Source: WRHT01 sp031550525 (GTDB lineage: Bacteria; Desulfobacterota; Desulfovibrionia; Desulfovibrionales; Desulfovibrionaceae). Taken from it: 35,198 bases of DNA. The stretch lies in assembly GCA_031550525.1 (NCBI GenBank), contig JAVBON010000033.1:1-35198 (forward strand), in the 5' to 3' direction. The position numbers and the translations under genes are program-made. Positions within the stretch are counted from its first letter, which is position 1, and the number at the start of each line of letters is the position of its first letter. This document shows, piece after piece, positions 31,869 through 35,198 of this stretch. Below the pieces are notes generated by a model that worked only from the letters and a program-made list of their open reading frames with translations, was not told where the DNA came from and searched no databases.

Positions 31869-31994
31869 GCGCGGCACTAATATGGGGGCAAACTTGTATG
31901 ACCCCCATCAGGTTACAACATTCAGCTTAAACACGCTTTTTTATGTTGTTCACCTGATGGGGCGGAGCAAACAGCCCCTCTATTAGTGCCGCGC
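31869..31994. repeat. Element G: branched 126-bp inverted repeat between larE and cobT
   Basis: Closing stem GCGCGGCACTAATA (31869-31882) with TATTAGTGCCGCGC (31981-31994), 14 perfect pairs. A long arm CCCCATCAGG (31903-31912) with CCTGATGGGG (31953-31962) continues into TACAACAT/ATGTTGTT. The flanking G- and C-runs (GGGGGC at 31884, CCCCCA at 31902, GGGGC at 31959, GCCCC at 31974) allow two mutually exclusive pairings. GCAAAC occurs in both side loops. It lies between convergent genes. Confidence 0.7.
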
Positions 31995-32035
31995 CACAGA
32001 CGCTTCCATTCATATCATATTAAAATCTGCTGCTG

Positions 32036-33142
32036 CTACACATTATGGTTTACCCCAGCGCCAGCAAAACTGGCCATGTCATTATAAACGGCCGCCGCCG
32101 CCCGCGCCATGGGCAGCGCCACCGCCGCGCCCGTGCCCTCGCCCAGTCTCATGCCCAAATCCAGCAGGGCGGTTTTGCCAAGCTTTTCCAGCACGGCCTT
32201 GTGGGCCGATTCCGCCGAGCAGTGGGCGAAAATGCAGTAGCCGTCCACCGCCGGGCACAGCCTGCTGGCGGCCAGATAAGCCGCCGTGGCTATAAAACCG
32301 TCTATAAGCATGGGCAAACCGCTTTGGGCCGCGCCCAGCATTATGCCCGCCATTACGGCTATTTCCAGCCCACCCAAGGCCGCAAGCGCGTCCAGCGCAT
32401 CGCCGGAATCAATACTTGATTTATTGGCGGATAAGGCTTTTGCCACTACTTGCGCCTTGTGCGCCAGCGCCTCTTGCGGCAGCCCCGCGCCAACCCCCAC
32501 ACTCTCTATTGGCGTAAAGCCCAGCCAAGCGCAAAACAGCGCGCTGGAGGGAGTAGTGTTGCCTATGCCCATTTCTCCGGCTCCCAGGCAGCGGTAGCCG
32601 CGCTTTGCGGCAAGCAGGGCCAGATCCAACCCCAAAAGCAGCGCCATAAGTGTCTGCTCCTTGCTCATGGCCGGGCCGTAGGCAATATTTTGCGTGCCAA
32701 GGGCTATTTTTGCGCTAATCAGGGCGGGAGAATGAGGCAACTCCGGCCCTGCCACGCCAGCGTCCACGGCCAGAAAATCCCAGCCCGCGCTTTTGCACAG
32801 CGCGTTAATGCCGGCGCCGCCAGCCAAAAAGTTTTGCAGCATCTGCCGCGTAACTTCCTGCTTGGCCGAGCTTACCCCCTCCGCCACCACTCCATGGTCC
32901 GCCGCGATGGTAAACATCATAGCTTTATCCACCGCCAGCGGCAATTTGCCCCCGGCAATGCAAAAAAGCCGAGCTGCCGTATCTTCCAGCCGGCCCAAGC
33001 TGCCCAGCGGTTTTGTGAGGTTATCCAGGTGCGCTTGCGCAACAGGGCGCAGTTTATCGTCAACCGGCTTTATATCGGCCAGTTTTTGCTGAAACAGCTC
33101 TGAAAGCTGCCCCAACTTAAGGGGTTTTAAGGCTGAAAGCAT
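32036..33142 (-). CDS. cobT: Nicotinate-nucleotide--dimethylbenzimidazole phosphoribosyltransferase
   Basis: Activates the lower ligand base (as alpha-ribazole phosphate) for cobalamin nucleotide loop assembly. 368 aa. Family motifs: AQAHLDNLTKPLGSLGRLE near the N-terminus, FTIAADHGVVAEGVSSAKQEVT, LGAGEMGIGNTTPSSALF, GGLEIAVMAGIMLGAAQSGLPMLIDGFIATAAYLAA, and LGMRLGEGTGAAVALPMARAAAAVYNDMASF, with the catalytic Glu in GEGTGA. An AAAGGA ribosome binding site precedes the ATG. No other cobalamin gene is within the window and I see no B12 riboswitch signature upstream. Element G lies at its 3' end. Confidence 0.97.
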   Translation of the reverse strand: MLSALKPLKLGQLSELFQQKLADIKPVDDKLRPVAQAHLDNLTKPLGSLGRLEDTAARLFCIAGGKLPLAVDKAMMFTIAADHGVVAEGVSSAKQEVTRQMLQNFLAGGAGINALCKSAGWDFLAVDAGVAGPELPHSPALISAKIALGTQNIAYGPAMSKEQTLMALLLGLDLALLAAKRGYRCLGAGEMGIGNTTPSSALFCAWLGFTPIESVGVGAGLPQEALAHKAQVVAKALSANKSSIDSGDALDALAALGGLEIAVMAGIMLGAAQSGLPMLIDGFIATAAYLAASRLCPAVDGYCIFAHCSAESAHKAVLEKLGKTALLDLGMRLGEGTGAAVALPMARAAAAVYNDMASFAGAGVNHNV

Positions 33143-33462
33143 GAGAAATCCTTTATTTATAAGTGTATAATTTTTACCGTCAAATATTATTAACTGCTAT
33201 ATCTAATGTTGTGGACAGGCCTACACTCCGTGCCGCAATCATAACTTGCAAGCATAACGCCAAGCCCTCGCACTCCCGTGCAATATCCATATGCGAGGTC
33301 CAGAAGCCGCCGTGCCCAAAACTATTTCGTGCGGCCGTACTGCCGTGCGGACCTTACTCGCCGCGCCGGGGGTGAAGCGCGGCTTGCTCCTCTTCGCGGG
33401 CTAAAGCTTGATGTATTCATGCATACAAAACTTACCGCCACAACAGCCGCCTAACCACAACT

Positions 33463-33592
33463 CACCAATACCCATACGCGAGGTCCAGGGGCCGCAAGCC
33501 CCTGGTGGGTGATGGGGGTCCGGGGGAAGAGGGTGAAACCCTCTTCCCCCGGCCGCCGGAGGCATTACCAGCGCGGCGCAAGCCGCATCACA
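33463..33592 (-). repeat. Repeat family A, copy 3 (most complete)
   Basis: On the plus strand: CCCATACGCGAGGTCC, hairpin CCAGGGGCCGCAAGCCCCTGG, GTGGGTGATGGGGGTCC, hairpin GGGGGAAGAGGG/CCCTCTTCCCCC, GGCCGCCGGAGGCATTACC, GCGCGGCGCAAGCCGC. It shows the full order of blocks; copies 1, 2 and 4 contain parts of it. Unlike the others it does not directly follow a stop codon. Confidence 0.8.
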
Positions 33593-33669
33593 CCAGCCAT
33601 CATTCCAACCACCGCGCAAACGGCGACTATACACGGCTAACCCTTGAAAACAAATCAAAAGTTTCCTGC

Positions 33670-33698
33670 TTGACACCCTGCCCTTGCGCAGTTATCTG
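33670..33698 (+). promoter_or_regulatory. Candidate ferredoxin promoter
   Basis: TTGACA (33670-33675), a perfect -35, then 17 nt and TATCTG (33693-33698). A TATAAA lies slightly further down at 33704. A small inverted repeat ACAAG-tcagt-CTTGT follows at about 33715-33730. Confidence 0.5.
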
Positions 33699-33775
33699 CT
33701 AGGTATAAATCGGGACAAGTCAGTCTTGTTTGTTAACAGGCGGCAAGCCCGCTATACCAGTCTTTGGAGGACAAA

Positions 33776-33964
33776 ATGGCTTACAGTGTTAATGTCGATA
33801 CCGACAAATGCAATGGCGACGGCGAATGCGTTGATATCTGCCCCGTTAGCGTATATGAGCTGCAGGATGGCAAATCTGTTCCGGTAAATGCCGAAGAATG
33901 CCTGGGCTGCGAATCTTGCATTGAAGTATGCCCCACTTCCGCTATTACCGTTGAAGAAATGTAA
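33776..33964 (+). CDS. Ferredoxin with Asp in place of one cluster Cys (7Fe/8Fe type, D. africanus Fd III-like)
   Basis: 62 aa low-potential electron carrier. The first cluster motif is C12-x-x-D15-x-x-C18-x-x-x-C22-P: aspartate replaces the second cysteine (Asp14, Cys11, Cys17 and Cys21 without the initiator Met). The second motif CLGCESCIEVCP is complete. This is the arrangement of Desulfovibrio africanus ferredoxin III, which holds one [4Fe-4S] cluster and one [3Fe-4S] cluster that can take up Fe or another metal through the Asp. The 33776 start has GGAGG seven to eleven bases before it. A strong hairpin follows the stop, so it is monocistronic. Confidence 0.96.
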   Translation: MAYSVNVDTDKCNGDGECVDICPVSVYELQDGKSVPVNAEECLGCESCIEVCPTSAITVEEM

Positions 33965-33988
33965 TTTGGTTTAAACCCAGATTTTGGA

Positions 33989-34025
33989 ATTGCCGGGTGG
34001 TACCCCTGCCATCCGGCAATTTCTT
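33989..34025 (+). terminator. Intrinsic terminator of the ferredoxin gene
   Basis: ATTGCCGGGTGG (33989-34000), eight-base loop, CCATCCGGCAAT (34009-34020): 12 pairs with one G-T, followed by TTCTT. Confidence 0.75.
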
Positions 34026-34077
34026 ACTGAGCCCCAACTCAGCCCAGATTACCGCTTACAGAGCATCAGGAGCGCCA

Positions 34078-34749
34078 ATGAGCAAACTCCCAGATTTTTC
34101 GCCCGTATTCGCCAAGTATGAAAGCCTGCGCGCCGGAGTGGACGCGCTGTTCAAGCAGATAAGCGCCGATCACGCCCAGTGCGTTAACTGCGCCGAGGGT
34201 TGCAGCGACTGCTGCCACGCCATGTTTGATTTACCCTTGGTGGAGGCCATGTACATAAACCGCAAGTTTACCGAAACCTTCGGGTTTGGGCCGGAACGCT
34301 CGGCCGTAATAGAACTGGCGGACAAGGCCGACAGGCAGGCCTTTAAATTCAAACGTAAAATTTTTAAAGAATCGCAAGAGGGCAGAGACAGCAACGAGAT
34401 TATGAGCGAAGCCGCGCGCGAGCGCGTGCGCTGCCCCCTCTTGGGCGACGATAACCGCTGCCGCATGTATGAGTTCAGGCCGCTCACCTGCCGCATTTAC
34501 GGCGTGCCCGTCAATATAGGCGGCACGGCCCACAGTTGCGGCAAAAGCGGCTTCAAGCCCGGCGGCGCTTACCCCACGGTCTCGCTTGAAGCCGTAAACA
34601 ACCGCCTTATGGCCCTTAGCCGCGAAATTACCGACCTGGTGGATGGCTCATACTCCGATTTGCATAATGTGTTTGTACCCCTTTCCATGGCCTTGCTTAA
34701 TGATTATAATGAAAAATACCTGGGTCTGGAAAAGGCTGGTGAAAAATGA
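34078..34749 (+). CDS. YkgJ-family cysteine-cluster protein
   Basis: 223 aa, probably cytoplasmic, of the family often annotated as zinc- or iron-chelating. The N-terminal cluster is C35-x2-C38-x3-C42-x2-C45-C46 (CVNCAEGCSDCC); further cysteines are C119, C128, C138 and C154 in RCPLLGDDNRCRMYEFRPLTCRIYG and HSCG, the standard second half of the family. The bound metal or cluster and the function are not established; proximity to a ferredoxin is suggestive only. The ATG at 34078 is chosen because AGGAG lies just before it. Its stop overlaps the start of the next gene by four bases (ATGA). Confidence 0.88.
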   Translation: MSKLPDFSPVFAKYESLRAGVDALFKQISADHAQCVNCAEGCSDCCHAMFDLPLVEAMYINRKFTETFGFGPERSAVIELADKADRQAFKFKRKIFKESQEGRDSNEIMSEAARERVRCPLLGDDNRCRMYEFRPLTCRIYGVPVNIGGTAHSCGKSGFKPGGAYPTVSLEAVNNRLMALSREITDLVDGSYSDLHNVFVPLSMALLNDYNEKYLGLEKAGEK

Positions 34750-35147
34750 GCGATGGTTCCGGCAACCGCAGCCTCTTTGCCGAAGAAGCGCCCCGTATCT
34801 TCACCCCTGAGGAAGAAGAGCAGAAACGCTTCATGTACGGCAAAATGTCGCCGCGCCGCAAACGCTTCATAGAGCGGCTGGGCTACGATAAATGGGACCC
34901 GTTCCAAATGCCCAACGACCCCATGGACATAAGGCGCGACCCCACCAAGCGCACAACGCAGGAACTGGTGCGCGACTTTTTGCAAACCCGCGACCGCGCC
35001 ACCCTGGGTAACGACTACTCGCGCGGCGTGCTGGAATGCGCCATGGGCATAATAAAAAAAGATGATAAATTCCGGGGCATCTACGAGTTCTGCCTTTGGT
35101 ATCAAAAGCAGATCGATGACTTTGAAGCCGAGAACGGCGAAGAATAG
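34746..35147 (+). CDS. Small conserved-looking protein of unknown function
   Basis: 133 aa, charged and soluble, no signal peptide. I do not recognise a domain. The sequence is rich in Arg, Asp and Glu (MSPRRKRFIERLGYDKWDPFQMPNDPMDIRRDPTKR...), with a predicted helical C-terminal half containing DYSRGVLECAMGI and FRGIYEFCLWYQKQIDDFEAE. It starts in an ATGA overlap with the YkgJ-type gene, so the two are translationally coupled and probably work together. Repeat A4 follows the stop. Confidence 0.8.
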   Translation: MSDGSGNRSLFAEEAPRIFTPEEEEQKRFMYGKMSPRRKRFIERLGYDKWDPFQMPNDPMDIRRDPTKRTTQELVRDFLQTRDRATLGNDYSRGVLECAMGIIKKDDKFRGIYEFCLWYQKQIDDFEAENGEE

Positions 35148-35154
35148 AATTGGA

Positions 35155-35198
35155 TGATGCGGCTGCGCCGCGCTGGTAATGCCTCCGGCGGCCGGGGG
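35155..35198 (+). repeat. Repeat family A, copy 4 (cut by window edge)
   Basis: GATGCGGCTGCGCCGCGCTGG, then TAATGCCTCCGGCGGCCGGGGG, starting 8 nt after the preceding stop codon. Same order and same position relative to a stop as copies 1 and 2. Confidence 0.75.

Larger units (their letters stand above)
33143..33775. other. Divergent intergenic region between cobT and ferredoxin, with family A repeats
   Basis: No gene is seen. It contains a degenerate A fragment (CATATGCGAGGTCCAGAAGCCG near 33289) and the full copy A3 (33463-33592). The promoter side of cobT (33143-33200) is AT-rich; the ferredoxin promoter is at the right end. Between 33330 and 33460 nothing is recognised. Confidence 0.5.

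Noticed and set aside
33143..33400. Cobalamin riboswitch before cobT
   Set aside because: I looked for a B12-box-like sequence and the expected stem order on the minus strand and did not see them; the region holds degenerate repeat A instead.
34170..34496. Minus-strand open frame opposite the YkgJ-type gene
   Set aside because: Antisense shadow; the plus strand has the conserved cysteine pattern.

Overview
The window reads as chromosomal DNA of a Desulfovibrionaceae-type sulfate reducer. The best pointers are a TunR-type regulator (recombinase-like DNA-binding domain fused to two Mop domains) facing modA, a 7Fe ferredoxin resembling Desulfovibrio africanus Fd III, a CX4C-type rubredoxin, a DUF39 homocysteine-forming protein, the archaeal-type 3-dehydroquinate synthase II route to chorismate, and the long DRTGG-containing phosphate acetyltransferase. 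Genes are GC-rich by eye. Most intergenic regions are long and filled with dispersed repeats, and I see no phage, integrase, IS transposase, rRNA operon or CRISPR array.

Layout. 1-6.3 kb: lepA (-), a MipA/OmpV-like outer-membrane protein (+), tRNA-His (-), and a membrane-anchored metallophosphoesterase downstream of an exported protein of unknown function (-). 6.3-12.1 kb: pta (+), then an amidase and a nucleoside-recognition/gate membrane protein coupled on the minus strand. 12.7-17.7 kb: exported ankyrin-repeat protein, ssb and a class A penicillin-binding protein (all -). 18.3-20.4 kb: modA (-) and tunR (+), divergent around a palindromic operator candidate. 20.5-24.4 kb: EVE-domain protein, slyX, dehydroquinate synthase II, a stand-alone chorismate mutase, then aroA. 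24.8-29.2 kb: kdsB, a TPR protein, rubredoxin, a coiled-coil protein and a zinc-ribbon/Yip1 membrane protein. 29.6-35.2 kb: DUF39 plus larE (sulfur transfer), cobT (-), ferredoxin, a YkgJ-type cysteine-cluster protein and a small conserved protein.

The most unusual content is non-coding. One family of about 145-150 bp (called E here; good copies at 18132, 26697 and 29350, degenerate ones at 24532 and 27972, an inverted fragment at 18098) has a closing stem of 16-19 bp that is nearly perfectly paired in each copy but differs completely in sequence between copies. Inside it are conserved patches (TGCGTCA, TACC(G/A)T(A/T)AGAGTA, TTCCTTG, GAACAAAA) and covarying inner stems. This pattern fits a structured RNA or a hairpin-type mobile element, and I cannot assign it to a known family. 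Other families are B (hairpin modules starting GGATGAAGCCAGATTT), C (an 81-nt module found inside the B hairpin loop, two copies differing at 2 positions), A (GC-rich hairpins mostly after stop codons), D (with a covarying stem) and F (a hairpin block placed before E twice). A separate 126-bp branched inverted repeat (G) lies between larE and cobT.

Functionally the window covers envelope building (PBP, amidase, KdsB, MipA-like), translation (LepA, tRNA-His), aromatic biosynthesis, molybdate/tungstate homeostasis, sulfur transfer and small electron carriers. Everything rests on reading the sequence and on recall of families; no searches were run.
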